A DNA stretch of 64,000 nucleotides from Avoscillospira sp045652125 (lineage in GTDB: Bacteria; Bacillota; Clostridia; Oscillospirales; Oscillospiraceae). Below, piece after piece: positions 1 through 8,133 of the stretch. Below the pieces are notes generated by a model. The model was not told where the DNA came from, ran no database searches, and saw only the letters and a list, made by a program, of their open reading frames with translations. Each line of letters begins with the position of its first letter. Within the stretch, counting starts at the first letter, position 1. Both the position numbers and the translations under genes were made by a program. The stretch spans positions 36,089-100,088 of the forward strand of contig JAZRTT010000023.1 of assembly GCA_045652125.1 (NCBI GenBank), read 5' to 3'.

Positions 1-102
1 TTCGACGCGGATATCCTTCTTGGTGGAGCCGGTCTCGATCACTTCGCCGCACGCACAACGAATGGTAGTTTGCGCATAGTTGGGATGGATGCCTTCCTTC
101 AT
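1..102 (-). CDS. rpmE: 50S ribosomal protein L31, 3' end cut by window edge
   Basis: The first 34 residues of ribosomal protein L31 are visible; the rest lies beyond base 1. The start MKEGIHPNYAQ and the following CACGE stretch are typical of L31, which sits on the large subunit and bridges it to the small subunit. The Cys pair is compatible with the zinc-binding form of the protein, but the downstream Cys pair is out of view. The ATG is preceded by AGAGGTG at proper spacing and by a good promoter. A lone rpmE is usual in Firmicutes. Confidence 0.9.
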   Translation of the reverse strand, partial: MKEGIHPNYAQTTIRCACGEVIETGSTKKDIRVE

Positions 103-163
103 ATTGTTCACCTCTTTCTTATGTGGTAAAAGGGCATAAGACCCTAATTTCATTCGCCATGGT

Positions 164-192
164 ATGATAACATACTTATAGTTCTTTTGCAA
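164..192 (-). promoter_or_regulatory. rpmE promoter
   Basis: On the minus strand TTGCAA (187-192) lies 17 bases before TATCAT (164-169), which also carries an upstream TG. It reads toward rpmE with a leader of about 55 bases. The sequence match is good, but function is inferred. Confidence 0.6.
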
Positions 193-368
193 GTGTTTTT
201 TTCAAAAAAATACGAAAAACACGTTCCAGAAAGTGATCGGGAATAGGTCGGTTCTGCCTGAATGTTGCTTTCTCGCTATTTATAATGATTGGGCCGTGTA
301 ACTTTTTATAATAAACAGCACAGCTCAATCTCATCAAAAATGTTTTACTGGAATTTTTTGCTGAATTA

Positions 369-377
369 TGGTACAAT
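369..377 (+). promoter_or_regulatory. Extended -10 promoter of the DUF554 gene
   Basis: TGGTACAAT is an extended -10 element; no good -35 is visible. Bases 103-440 hold no gene, only this promoter and the divergent rpmE promoter. Confidence 0.45.
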
Positions 378-440
378 GGCGAAGTCAGGCGAATTGGAGG
401 CTCGGAGACGGGCCTCTCATATTTATAGAGAGGGAAAGTT

Positions 441-1133
441 ATGATTGCTGCTGTTGTCAATGCTGCCGTGATTGTTGTGGGAGGCCTATTGGGTTTGCTT
501 TTTGGCGGACGGCTGAAAGAAGAACATACAAAAACACTTGTCAGTGCTTTGGGAATTTGTACCATGGTTATCGGTATTACAGGGGCTATTGGTACATCCA
601 ATATTCTGATTGTCATTATATGTCTGGTTGTGGGAACTCTTTTAGGGGAACTGCTGCAGATCGAGCGGCGGCTGGATGGTTTAGGCAACTGGTTAAAGGG
701 AAAAGTTGCGAAAAACGGATCCGGACGTTTTACGGAAGGGTTTGTTACTGCAAGCTTGTTGTTCTGTGTTGGTTCTATGGCAATTATGGGCAGTTTTGAT
801 GCAGGCCTTCGGGGAGATTACAGTACGATACTGGCAAAGAGCGCGTTGGACGGCGTTATGGCTGTGACGTTTGCCGCCACTATGGGCTTAGGTGTTTTGT
901 TTTCAGCCGGAGCGGTTTTGGTTTACCAGGGGGCGTTGACGTTGTTGGCAGGCATTGTAGAGCCATTATTGTCTGCACCTGTGATTATGGAAATGAGCGC
1001 GGTGGGCGGCATAATGCTGATCGGAACGGGAATCAATATTCTTGGTTTGTCTCCTCAGCGGGTAAAAGTTGGAAATATGCTGCCGGCTCTTATCTTTCCG
1101 GCAGTTTGGTTTGCTGTTTCAGGGGCTCTTTGA
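441..1133 (+). CDS. DUF554 family membrane protein (YqgA/YdfK-like)
   Basis: A 230-residue, very hydrophobic protein with about seven membrane segments. The N-terminal run ending in GLLGLLFGGRLKEE, the internal GDYSTILAKSALDGVMA and the C-terminal GTGINILGL match the DUF554 family of inner-membrane proteins. Transport has been proposed for the family but its substrate is not established. AGAGAGGGAAAG precedes the ATG. It stands alone, with its own extended -10 upstream and the xpt promoter after it. Confidence 0.85.
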   Translation: MIAAVVNAAVIVVGGLLGLLFGGRLKEEHTKTLVSALGICTMVIGITGAIGTSNILIVIICLVVGTLLGELLQIERRLDGLGNWLKGKVAKNGSGRFTEGFVTASLLFCVGSMAIMGSFDAGLRGDYSTILAKSALDGVMAVTFAATMGLGVLFSAGAVLVYQGALTLLAGIVEPLLSAPVIMEMSAVGGIMLIGTGINILGLSPQRVKVGNMLPALIFPAVWFAVSGAL

Positions 1134-1164
1134 GAGATATAATAAAATAAATTACGATTAACGG

Positions 1165-1193
1165 TTGCTTTTCTGACAGATTTTTTGCATAAT
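1165..1193 (+). promoter_or_regulatory. xpt promoter
   Basis: TTGCTT (1165-1170), 17-base spacer, CATAAT (1188-1193). The leader is only about 25 bases, too short for the purine riboswitch that often precedes xpt in Bacillus, and no such aptamer is visible. Confidence 0.55.
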
Positions 1194-1223
1194 AAACGAA
1201 AGCGTAGGAAAGGTGGATTCCCT

Positions 1224-1799
1224 ATGAAACTTTTGAAAGATAAAATCAGAAATGAAGGCAAGATTCTCCCCGGTAATATTGTAAAAGTCGACGGTTTTTT
1301 GAATCATAGGGTCGATATTCACATGATGGATGAGATCGCCAGAGAATTTAAGCGTCGTTTTGGCGATCAGGGTGTAACCGTTGTGCTTACAGCGGAGGCA
1401 AGCGGAATTGCGTTGGCAACCATTACAGCCAAGGAATTTGGTGTTCCTATGGTCTTTGCCAAAAAAGCCAAGAGCGATAATATTGAAGGCGGCTTGTATG
1501 CAAGTGATATTTTTTCCTATACATATAAAAAGAAAGTCACCTTGTTGGTCAGCAAGGATTGGATCACCAAGAATGACAAGGTTCTGATTGTGGATGACTT
1601 TATGGCCAACGGAGAAGCTATGCGGGGGTTGTGTGATATTGTTCAGGAAGCCGGTGCAGAGCTGATTGGCATTGGTATTGCCGTGGAGAAAGGCTTCCAG
1701 CATGGCGGCGACCGCATTCGCGAAGCCGGAATCAATATTCAGTCTTTGGCCATCATAGATAAGGCTGACGAGAATGGGTTTGTATTTCGGGGGGAATAA
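1224..1799 (+). CDS. xpt: Xanthine phosphoribosyltransferase
   Basis: Cytosolic purine-salvage enzyme making XMP from xanthine and PRPP. The 191-residue product has the usual family length (about 190). The PRPP-binding loop is seen as VLIVDDFMANGEA, and the N-terminal LPGNIVKVDGFLNHRVD stretch is typical of bacterial Xpt. The start at 1224 (MKLLKDKI) is chosen because AGGAAAGGTGG lies just before it; an in-frame ATG 39 bases upstream has no such site. XMP feeds the GMP synthetase encoded at 6725. A hairpin follows the stop. Confidence 0.92.
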   Translation: MKLLKDKIRNEGKILPGNIVKVDGFLNHRVDIHMMDEIAREFKRRFGDQGVTVVLTAEASGIALATITAKEFGVPMVFAKKAKSDNIEGGLYASDIFSYTYKKKVTLLVSKDWITKNDKVLIVDDFMANGEAMRGLCDIVQEAGAELIGIGIAVEKGFQHGGDRIREAGINIQSLAIIDKADENGFVFRGE

Positions 1800-1805
1800 G
1801 TCAAT

Positions 1806-1831
1806 AACGCCCTGACTGAAGTCAGGGCGTT
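1806..1831 (+). terminator. Hairpin after xpt, poor U tract
   Basis: Perfect 11-bp stem AACGCCCTGAC/GTCAGGGCGTT with a TGAA loop right after the xpt stop. The following bases are CTGGCA, not a U run, so it may be a weak terminator or an mRNA-end stabiliser that still lets tmk be co-transcribed. Confidence 0.5.
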
Positions 1832-1853
1832 CTGGCATAAAAGAGGGCTGAGC

Positions 1854-2474
1854 ATGGAAAAAGGATTCTTTTTTGCATTTGAAGGCATAGACGGTGCCGG
1901 AAAAAGCACACAAATTAAATATCTGGTGGAGAAACTGCAGCAGCAGGGGATTCGATGCTATGAGACCAGAGAACCCACAGATGGCCCCATCGGATCGGTG
2001 GTGCACCAGATCATGACCGGACGGATGGACGCTGACGGACGCGTTGTCTCCAGCCTGTTTGCTGCAGACCGTTTGGATCACCTGACAAATCAGGTGAACG
2101 GTTTGTGTAAAGTCATAGACCAGGGCATTACCGTGGTCACAGATCGCTATTATTTTTCTTCTTATGCCTATAATGGCGTGGATATGGATATGAACTGGGT
2201 AATGGAATGTAACCGTCTCAGTGCAGAACTGATGCGTCCTACGCTGAACATCTTTTTGGATATTCCTGTGGAGGTCGCGCTCAACCGCATATCCGCAAAC
2301 AGAATCCACACAGAGCTGTATGAAAAGGAAGAGCGGCTGCGTGCTGTAAGGGAAAACTATTTTAAGGCATTTGCGCTCAATGAGGGAACCGAGCGTGTCG
2401 CTGTTATCGATGCCAACGCACCTGCAGAAATTGTTGCTCAGCGTGTCTGGGAAGCAGTCCGGCGTGTTCTGTAA
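1854..2474 (+). CDS. tmk: Thymidylate kinase
   Basis: dTMP kinase, which phosphorylates dTMP to dTDP with ATP in the cytosol. The P-loop FEGIDGAGKST is near residue 8, the TREPTDGPIG substrate segment is near residue 38, and the DRYYFSSYAY motif near residue 97 is the family DR(Y/H) signature. Length (206) is normal. It starts 54 bases after xpt and ends at a strong terminator. A lid-region Arg pattern cannot be assigned with certainty from sequence alone. Confidence 0.93.
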   Translation: MEKGFFFAFEGIDGAGKSTQIKYLVEKLQQQGIRCYETREPTDGPIGSVVHQIMTGRMDADGRVVSSLFAADRLDHLTNQVNGLCKVIDQGITVVTDRYYFSSYAYNGVDMDMNWVMECNRLSAELMRPTLNIFLDIPVEVALNRISANRIHTELYEKEERLRAVRENYFKAFALNEGTERVAVIDANAPAEIVAQRVWEAVRRVL

Positions 2475-2516
2475 AAGAGTGTCGGATCTCTGAGTTTTGA
2501 ATAATGCATTCTTGTC

Positions 2517-2542
2517 AGCAGCGGCTTTGCCGCTGCTTTTTT
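2517..2542 (+). terminator. Terminator of tmk
   Basis: Stem AGCAGCGGC/GCCGCTGCT with a TTT loop followed by six T residues. It overlaps the last bases of the convergent MntP-like gene. Confidence 0.85.
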
Positions 2543-3125
2543 AGAAGAAACTGGAGATAAAAATTTCCAGACCGATTGCGATCAAAATGATGCCGCCCAA
2601 AATACCGGCCTTGCCCGCCAGCTTAGTGCCGGCTTTTTTACCGATAACAATGCCGGTCAGACAAATGAGAAAGGTCACTGCAGCAATCAGAAGGACAGCC
2701 GTCAACGCTGCATTCAGATCATATTCCGCAATGGTAAAGCCAACAGACAGGGCATCAATAGAGGTGGCTACCCCTTGTATCAGCAGAGCAGAAAGACTGA
2801 GAAGCTTGCAGGACGGGCCGTCGTCCTGTCCGCGGATGCCCTCTGCAAGCATTTTGCCGCCGATGAAACCCAATAATCCCAATGCGATCCATGGAATCAG
2901 AATTTCAAAAAATTGGAAGTATTGAACAATGGTATGTACGCAGAGCCACCCGATCAGGGGCATGATCCCCTGAAAGACGGAAAATACGGCAGCGATGCCG
3001 AAGATTCGTCTGGGGCGCATATAGGGGTCGTTAAGACCGTTGGTCAGAGAGACGGAAAAGGCATCCATCGCCAAGCCGATACCAAGCAGGATATTGGAAA
3101 TATAGAATGAAAAATGATAATTCAT
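2541..3125 (-). CDS. mntP: MntP-family manganese efflux protein
   Basis: A 194-residue polytopic membrane protein. Two internal repeat halves each carry the family motif: GIGLAMDAFSVSL near residue 16 and SIDALSVGFTI near residue 125, with the conserved Asp residues that line the ion path. MntP exports Mn2+ in characterised bacteria; the substrate here is inferred. The start at 3125 (MNYHFSF) follows GGAGG; upstream in-frame codons run through the promoter. The promoter is consensus and overlaps two palindromes, suggesting control by a metal-responsive repressor rather than the yybP-ykoY riboswitch found elsewhere. Confidence 0.8.
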   Translation of the reverse strand: MNYHFSFYISNILLGIGLAMDAFSVSLTNGLNDPYMRPRRIFGIAAVFSVFQGIMPLIGWLCVHTIVQYFQFFEILIPWIALGLLGFIGGKMLAEGIRGQDDGPSCKLLSLSALLIQGVATSIDALSVGFTIAEYDLNAALTAVLLIAAVTFLICLTGIVIGKKAGTKLAGKAGILGGIILIAIGLEIFISSFF

Positions 3126-3158
3126 TTGGCTGCCTCCATGGGTCATGACTACACAGAT

Positions 3159-3191
3159 GGGTATGATATACCCTTTGGGGTAAATTGTCAA
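3159..3191 (-). promoter_or_regulatory. mntP promoter with overlapping operator palindromes
   Basis: Minus strand: TTGACA (3186-3191), 17-base spacer, TATCAT (3163-3168). A palindrome GGGTAT-N3-ATACCC (3159-3173) covers the -10, and an imperfect TACCCC-N2-AAGGGTA dyad (3169-3182) fills the spacer. The GGGTA/TACCC units alternate, as expected for cooperative repressor sites. Confidence 0.7.
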
Positions 3192-3256
3192 GACAGGGTT
3201 GGAATTTTCCCTTTTTACATTTGGACTGACGGGTTCCAACCTCATTCACCGGTTCC

Positions 3257-3285
3257 TTGATAAGAACAGACAGATATGATAAAAT
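3257..3285 (+). promoter_or_regulatory. Promoter of the YcxB-like gene
   Basis: TTGATA (3257-3262), 17-base spacer, TAAAAT (3280-3285) with an upstream TG (extended -10). Confidence 0.6.
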
Positions 3286-3341
3286 GAATATAAATTAACA
3301 GCGTTATAAAATCCACTAACTTTGTCCAAGGAGGTATGCAA

Positions 3342-3863
3342 ATGGAATTTAAGTGTGAAACTGCGTATAATCAAGAAGCAATAACCATTATGGCAAAAGC
3401 ATTAAGAAAGACAGCACGAAAAACAAGAAGCCGTCGCTCGCATATTTTTGGCATAATTGTCGTTATGTTTGCACTGCTACTTACACTGCCCCTTGGGGAC
3501 AAAGAATTTGTGCTTGATTTTAGAACCATTATTACTTGGCTTGTTGCGGCAATCCTCTTATTTACTTTGATATTTGAAGATAAGATTAACGGGTACGTAG
3601 CGAGAAAAAGAATGTTGCCGGGATTAGAGAAAGCAACGGTAACATTTCATGCAGATGGTTATCATTCGGAAACAGAAATCGGCAGTTCAGATTTTATGTA
3701 TAGCACGATTATGTTGCTTGCAGAAACAGCAGACTACTTTGTATTTATATTCAGTCAAAGTCACGCACAGGTTTATCTCAAAAATAGCATTACAGGAGGC
3801 ACGATCGAAGAATTTCGTGAGTTTTTAACGAATGTAACGGGCAAGGAAATTGAAAACATCTGA
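3342..3863 (+). CDS. YcxB-like membrane protein
   Basis: 173 residues: a short cytosolic N-terminus with basic residues, two membrane segments around residues 35-55 and 60-80, and a C-terminal soluble domain. The order fits the YcxB family, whose function is unknown. The start at 3342 is chosen over an ATG at 3336 because AAGGAGG (3328-3334) then has a 7-base spacing. It is a monocistronic gene between mntP and glnA, somewhat AT-richer than its neighbours. Confidence 0.65.
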   Translation: MEFKCETAYNQEAITIMAKALRKTARKTRSRRSHIFGIIVVMFALLLTLPLGDKEFVLDFRTIITWLVAAILLFTLIFEDKINGYVARKRMLPGLEKATVTFHADGYHSETEIGSSDFMYSTIMLLAETADYFVFIFSQSHAQVYLKNSITGGTIEEFREFLTNVTGKEIENI

Positions 3864-4060
3864 AGAAACAGTATCAATCAGAATTTATCGAACAGTTTCT
3901 GCCTGTGAATATGCTTCCCTTCGTCACTTCGGCGAAGGGAGGTTGTTTGTTCCCTGAAGCAGTCCAAAGAGTAATTGGGAGAAAATAACCGACGTGTCTG
4001 TTATTGGTTTTTGGCGGCGCTGTTCAGGCCTTTGGACTCTATAACATTCACGCACAGGCA

Positions 4061-4092
4061 AAGAAAAAACGCTCCATAGGAGCGTTTTTTCT
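4061..4092. terminator. Bidirectional terminator, glnA side
   Basis: AAGAAAAAACGCTCC, ATA loop, GGAGCGTTTTTTCTT: a symmetric stem with A and T tracts on both sides. It ends glnA on the minus strand. A second weaker hairpin with CCCTTCG/CGAAGGG arms (about 3918-3942) follows the YcxB gene. Confidence 0.85.
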
Positions 4093-4094
4093 TG

Positions 4095-5519
4095 TTATAA
4101 GTTAAAATACCGCTCAAATTCCGCCGGATGGGGAATTGCAGAAAGTTCGGCACACTCTTTACGTTTAGCGGCAATGAAGTTCTCCAGCAGGGCTTCAGGG
4201 AATACACCGTTTGCAGTAAGATAATCATGGTCAGCTTCCAGTGCATCCAGCGCTTGCTCCAGAGAAGTGGGAAGATGGGTCAACTGTGCCTTTTCCTCAT
4301 CAGAAAGGTGATACAGATTCATATCATAGGGGCCCCAACCGTTTTCATGGGGGTCGATCTGGTTTTTGATTCCGTCCAAGCCGGCCATGAGAATCGCGGC
4401 GTAGCACAGATAGGGATTGCAGGTGGCATCGGGGTTACGAAGTTCAAACCGCCGCAGTTTCGGTGTTTTGGCATAGGCAGGAATACGGATGACTGCCGAG
4501 CGGTTGGAGGTAGCATAACCTACTGTAACCGGTGCCTCAAAACCGGGCACCAATCGTTTGAAGGAGTTGGTGCTGGGATTGGTCAGAGCACACAAAGAGG
4601 CGATGTGCTTCAAAAGGCCGCCCATGAACCAATGGGCTTCCTTGCTCAGATGGGCATACCCGTTATCATCGGAGAATACCGGATTGCCATCCTTCAGAAG
4701 GAGCATATGCACGTGCATACCGCTGCCGGCTTCGCCATAGACGGGTTTCGGCATAAAGGTGGCTGTTTTTCCGTATTTCAAAGCCGTGTTGTGAATGATA
4801 TATTTGATCATCATGGTAGCGTCTGCCATCCGGGACATCTGACCCAACATAGGTTCGATCTCAAACTGACCGGCTGCACCCACCTCCGGGTGATGATATT
4901 TAATGGGGATACCGGCTTTTTCCATTTCCAGACACATTTCACTGCGGCATTCGTAAGTTCTGTCCATGGGCTTTGCTATATGATAGCCTTTCTGCTTGGG
5001 GACAATAATGCCCTGACCCTGAAGATCGGAGTTCCAGTGACCCTGTTCCAGATCGATCTCCATGGAGATACGCTCCGGATGAACCTGCCAGCCGACCTGA
5101 TCGAAAAGATAGAATTCAAATTCCGGCAGAATGAGCATGGTGTCTGCGACGCCGGAATCCTTCATATATTGCTCTGCTGCCAAAACAATATTTCTGGGAT
5201 ATTGGGCAAGGGGCCTGTTTTCGGGGTAGTCAATGATCATGGCGTTGCCGGTCACCGACAGGGTGGGAATCTCACAGAAAGGGTCCACTACGGCTGTAGT
5301 TACATCGGGAATAAACACCATATCGCTTTTTTCCACCACGGCATAGCCATAGTTGGATGCGTCAAAACCAATGCCGTTTTTCAGGGTGTTTTCGGAAAAC
5401 TGTGAGGCAGGAATGGTCACATGTCGATATTGACCATTGATGTCCACGATTTTGAAATCTACCATCTTGATGTTCTGTTCTTTGATCAGAGACATCAATT
5501 CCTGTGCAGTGTGTACCAT
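4095..5519 (-). CDS. glnA: Glutamine synthetase, type I
   Basis: Makes glutamine from glutamate, ammonia and ATP as a dodecamer. Recognisable parts are the beta-grasp N-terminus ending in IGFDASNYGYA, the metal-binding LPEFEFYLFD, the GSGMHVHM nucleotide/ammonium segment, the NRSAVIRIP loop and the RRFELRNPDATCNPYL substrate segment. At 474 residues it is a little longer than Bacillus-type enzymes. The adenylylation site of enteric enzymes is not conserved (NLYHLS instead of NLYDLP), so feedback control is more likely. The start at 5519 (MVHTAQEL) follows GGAGG. It has its own promoter. Confidence 0.93.
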   Translation of the reverse strand: MVHTAQELMSLIKEQNIKMVDFKIVDINGQYRHVTIPASQFSENTLKNGIGFDASNYGYAVVEKSDMVFIPDVTTAVVDPFCEIPTLSVTGNAMIIDYPENRPLAQYPRNIVLAAEQYMKDSGVADTMLILPEFEFYLFDQVGWQVHPERISMEIDLEQGHWNSDLQGQGIIVPKQKGYHIAKPMDRTYECRSEMCLEMEKAGIPIKYHHPEVGAAGQFEIEPMLGQMSRMADATMMIKYIIHNTALKYGKTATFMPKPVYGEAGSGMHVHMLLLKDGNPVFSDDNGYAHLSKEAHWFMGGLLKHIASLCALTNPSTNSFKRLVPGFEAPVTVGYATSNRSAVIRIPAYAKTPKLRRFELRNPDATCNPYLCYAAILMAGLDGIKNQIDPHENGWGPYDMNLYHLSDEEKAQLTHLPTSLEQALDALEADHDYLTANGVFPEALLENFIAAKRKECAELSAIPHPAEFERYFNL

Positions 5520-5567
5520 TTTTATTGCCTCCATATTGTTATAGAATCCAGAAAGATGCTTTTTGTC

Positions 5568-5596
5568 AGCATACACCAAATTCTGTTAAATTTCAA
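5568..5596 (-). promoter_or_regulatory. glnA promoter
   Basis: Minus strand TTGAAA (5591-5596), 17-base spacer, TATGCT (5568-5573). It sits in the 82-base gap after the DegV stop. Confidence 0.5.
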
Positions 5597-5601
5597 GAAA
5601 A

Positions 5602-6441
5602 TTATGGCAGATCATCCTCAAAACCCACCAGCAGTCCACCCAAATCTGCATAGTAGCTGCATAAACCACCACAGCAATCGATGGTAACATCGCTGCCGGG
5701 GAAGCAATCCAGAATCATAGTTTGAAGTTTCTGTGCTGCCTTCAGGTTAAAGCAGTGGGAGATTCGGGCTTTGCCGCCGCGAAAACCGCTTCTTGCCATC
5801 TCGCTGAGCATAAATTCCAGAGATTTTTGCTCTCCTCTTGGCTTGGAAAGGGGTTCAAGGACCCCTTCGCTGCTGGCACGCCCTACGACACGAATACCAA
5901 GCACGCCGGCAACTTTGGCAAGTGCCATGCTGCAGCGGCCATTTTTAGCCAAGTTCTCCATGGATTGCAGATTAAACAGCAAATGGGTATGTTTGCTGTA
6001 TTCACGTGTTGTTTTGCGAATTTCTTCAAAAGTTTTGTTTGCAAGAATACATTCCCTCAGTTTTTCAATGATCAGCAGCATTTCCGGTCCGGTTGAACGT
6101 GTGTCCAATACCCAGATTCGTCTTTCCGGATAATTTCGCTTGAATTCACCGGCAGCTTGAAGTGCGGCATTATATGAGCCGGAAAGCTGACTGGTAAGCG
6201 ACAAAACAAACACATTCTCTCCATCTTTGATGGCCTCATACCAATCTGTCATGTTTGGGCAGGAGGTGGAAGCGCCGGTCTTTTCTGCCTTTAGGTTGGC
6301 AACCATATGGCTGATATCCAGCCGGCTGTTGTCCACATATTCCTGAGAAGAAGTGAGAATTTTCAAGGGAACGGAGGAAAAAGCGACATCTGCCAGAGAA
6401 TAGACATTGGCAGAGGAATCTGCGACAATTTTATATTTCAT
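5602..6441 (-). CDS. DegV family fatty-acid-binding protein
   Basis: A 279-residue DegV/FakB-type protein; characterised relatives bind a fatty acid between two domains and present it to the FakA kinase. The N-terminal KIVADSSAN, the central STSCPNMTDW and the LTSQLSGSYNAA segment (with the Ser that contacts the acyl carboxylate) are all present. The start follows CGGGAG. No fakA gene is in the window. It is transcribed from its own promoter toward glnA. Confidence 0.85.
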   Translation of the reverse strand: MKYKIVADSSANVYSLADVAFSSVPLKILTSSQEYVDNSRLDISHMVANLKAEKTGASTSCPNMTDWYEAIKDGENVFVLSLTSQLSGSYNAALQAAGEFKRNYPERRIWVLDTRSTGPEMLLIIEKLRECILANKTFEEIRKTTREYSKHTHLLFNLQSMENLAKNGRCSMALAKVAGVLGIRVVGRASSEGVLEPLSKPRGEQKSLEFMLSEMARSGFRGGKARISHCFNLKAAQKLQTMILDCFPGSDVTIDCCGGLCSYYADLGGLLVGFEDDLP

Positions 6442-6476
6442 ATTGATACTCCCGTTAGAAGATATATTCTTTCCAT

Positions 6477-6505
6477 ATAGTACACAGAAATGAAAACAAC
6501 GTCAA
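6477..6505 (-). promoter_or_regulatory. degV promoter
   Basis: Minus strand TTGACG (6500-6505), 17-base spacer, TACTAT (6477-6482). Confidence 0.6.
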
Positions 6506-6632
6506 TGCTTTCTTGAAATCGCTGACCGGTTTACTCTTACGCCGTTTATGATGCATCCGATCTACCTTTGAAAAACTGTTAAAATCATACAGATAAGCTT
6601 CTAACTTTTGGTTGTTTCTGACGAAAAAAATC

Positions 6633-6661
6633 TTGCAATACACCAGGTTCTGTGGTATTCT
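6633..6661 (+). promoter_or_regulatory. guaA promoter
   Basis: TTGCAA (6633-6638), 17-base spacer, TATTCT (6656-6661) with TGG upstream (extended -10). A CTGCGG-CTTC-CCGCAG hairpin lies in the leader, but no purine riboswitch is recognisable. Confidence 0.6.
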
Positions 6662-6724
6662 TTTAGTCAAGAAACTGTATTTTTCTGCGGCTTCCCGCAG
6701 CCTATTATCTGGGAGGTATGATCC

Positions 6725-7726
6725 ATGTCAAATAATAAACGTCCCGAAACCATGCAGCGTATTACGACTCCGGCACTGGCAGAAGCCTTTATTGCCGAGC
6801 AGGTTGCTGCTGTTCGTGCCCAGGTGGGAGATAAGAAGGTTTTGCTGGCCCTTTCCGGCGGCGTGGATTCCTCCGTGGTTGCAGCTTTGCTTATTAAGGC
6901 GATTGGCAGGCAGCTTGTTTGTGTCCATGTGAACCATGGCCTTATGCGCAAGGGAGAAAGTGAGCAGGTCATTGAGGTGTTCGGTAAGGAGCTGGATGCC
7001 AATCTGATTTACGTGGATGCAACGGATCGTTTTCTGGATCTGCTGGCTGGTGTTTCCGACCCCGAAAAGAAGCGCAAGATCATCGGTGCTGAGTTCATCA
7101 ATGTGTTTGATGAAGAGGCCGCCAAGCTGGACGGGATCTCCTTCCTGGCACAGGGCACCATTTATCCCGATATTCTGGAAAGCATCAAGGCTGCTGAAAG
7201 CGGCAAGCCTGTCAAGTCCCATCACAATGTGGGCGGTCTGCCTGAGGATATGCAGATGGAACTGGTAGAGCCGGTCAAACTGCTGTTCAAGGACGAAGTC
7301 CGCGTGGTTGGCGAGGCTCTGGGCCTTCCTCATGCCATGGTCTATCGTCAGCCGTTCCCCGGCCCCGGACTTGGTGTCCGCTGTCTGGGTGCCATCACCC
7401 GTGATCGGCTTCATGCTCTTCGCGAAGCTGATGCCATTCTTCGTGAGGAGTTTGACAATGCCGGTCTGGCCGGTAAAGTCTGGCAGTATTTCATTGCTGT
7501 TCCCGATGTCAAGAGTGTGGGTGTCCGCAACGAAATGCGCTACGAAGGCTGGCCTGCCATTATCCGTGCTGACAATACCACCGATGCCATGTCTGCCACC
7601 ATCGAGGAGATTCCCTACGCACTTCTCCATAAAATCACCGACCGTATCACCCGTGAGGTAGAGGGCATCAACCGCGTTTTGTACGATTTGACACCCAAAC
7701 CCGTTGGAACCATCGAGTGGGAATAA
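6725..7726 (+). CDS. guaA: GMP synthetase ATP-pyrophosphatase subunit without amidotransferase domain
   Basis: Converts XMP to GMP using ATP and ammonia. At 333 residues it contains only the synthetase half: the PP-loop ALSGGVDSSVVAALL near residue 41 and the C-terminal dimerisation domain ending KPVGTIEWE, with YRQPFPGPGLGVR between. The roughly 190-residue N-terminal glutamine amidotransferase domain of most bacterial GuaA is absent, and the upstream DNA (leader, then divergent degV) cannot encode it. This matches the split, archaeal-like subunit form. A separate amidotransferase subunit elsewhere, or direct use of ammonia, is inferred. GGGAGG lies 8 bases before the ATG. Codon use is that of a highly expressed gene. 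Confidence 0.88.
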   Translation: MSNNKRPETMQRITTPALAEAFIAEQVAAVRAQVGDKKVLLALSGGVDSSVVAALLIKAIGRQLVCVHVNHGLMRKGESEQVIEVFGKELDANLIYVDATDRFLDLLAGVSDPEKKRKIIGAEFINVFDEEAAKLDGISFLAQGTIYPDILESIKAAESGKPVKSHHNVGGLPEDMQMELVEPVKLLFKDEVRVVGEALGLPHAMVYRQPFPGPGLGVRCLGAITRDRLHALREADAILREEFDNAGLAGKVWQYFIAVPDVKSVGVRNEMRYEGWPAIIRADNTTDAMSATIEEIPYALLHKITDRITREVEGINRVLYDLTPKPVGTIEWE

Positions 7727-7831
7727 TTTCGCAGAGCCACTTTCTCGGCTGTAGAGCCGTAAAAGTCTGATTTTTGCGAAGTTGTGGCGATAATTTTGCA
7801 ATATTTTCAGATAAATGATTGTAACTTGTTA

Positions 7832-7876
7832 ACAACTGACCGGAAAGCCTTAGGATTAAGTGTTCCGGTCAGTTGT
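7832..7876. repeat. Long inverted repeat downstream of guaA
   Basis: A perfect 14-bp stem, ACAACTGACCGGAA/TTCCGGTCAGTTGT, with a 17-base loop. There is no U tract after either arm. Otherwise bases 7727-8133 are AT-rich and hold no convincing gene. It marks the left side of the AT-rich radical SAM block. Confidence 0.75.
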
Positions 7877-8133
7877 GTAACATATGGGATATCGTGCCTG
7901 TTATTTGCTGGCAAACATGAAAAAGCAACAAAAGGGATCGCCATTGATGCTTTGCCCGTGTTTTTCCCTACATAAAAATATGTATTATATATTTTTTGTG
8001 AGATACCAGATAGAAGCCGCAAGTATTCCATCCCTCTAAAATGACTCTAATGAGCTAGTTTCTGCGTTTATCTATGACATTTAGTAGGCACAAAGCTCGG
8101 TAAGGCAACATGATGAAAAAGGAGGCAAATTGT

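Noticed and set aside
1134..1223. Possible purine riboswitch before xpt
   Set aside because: The promoter leaves a leader of only about 25 bases and no aptamer core sequence is present.
7784..7975. 63-codon frame between guaA and the radical SAM gene, possible precursor peptide
   Set aside because: No ribosome site, it spans the long hairpin and has no leader/core-like composition.
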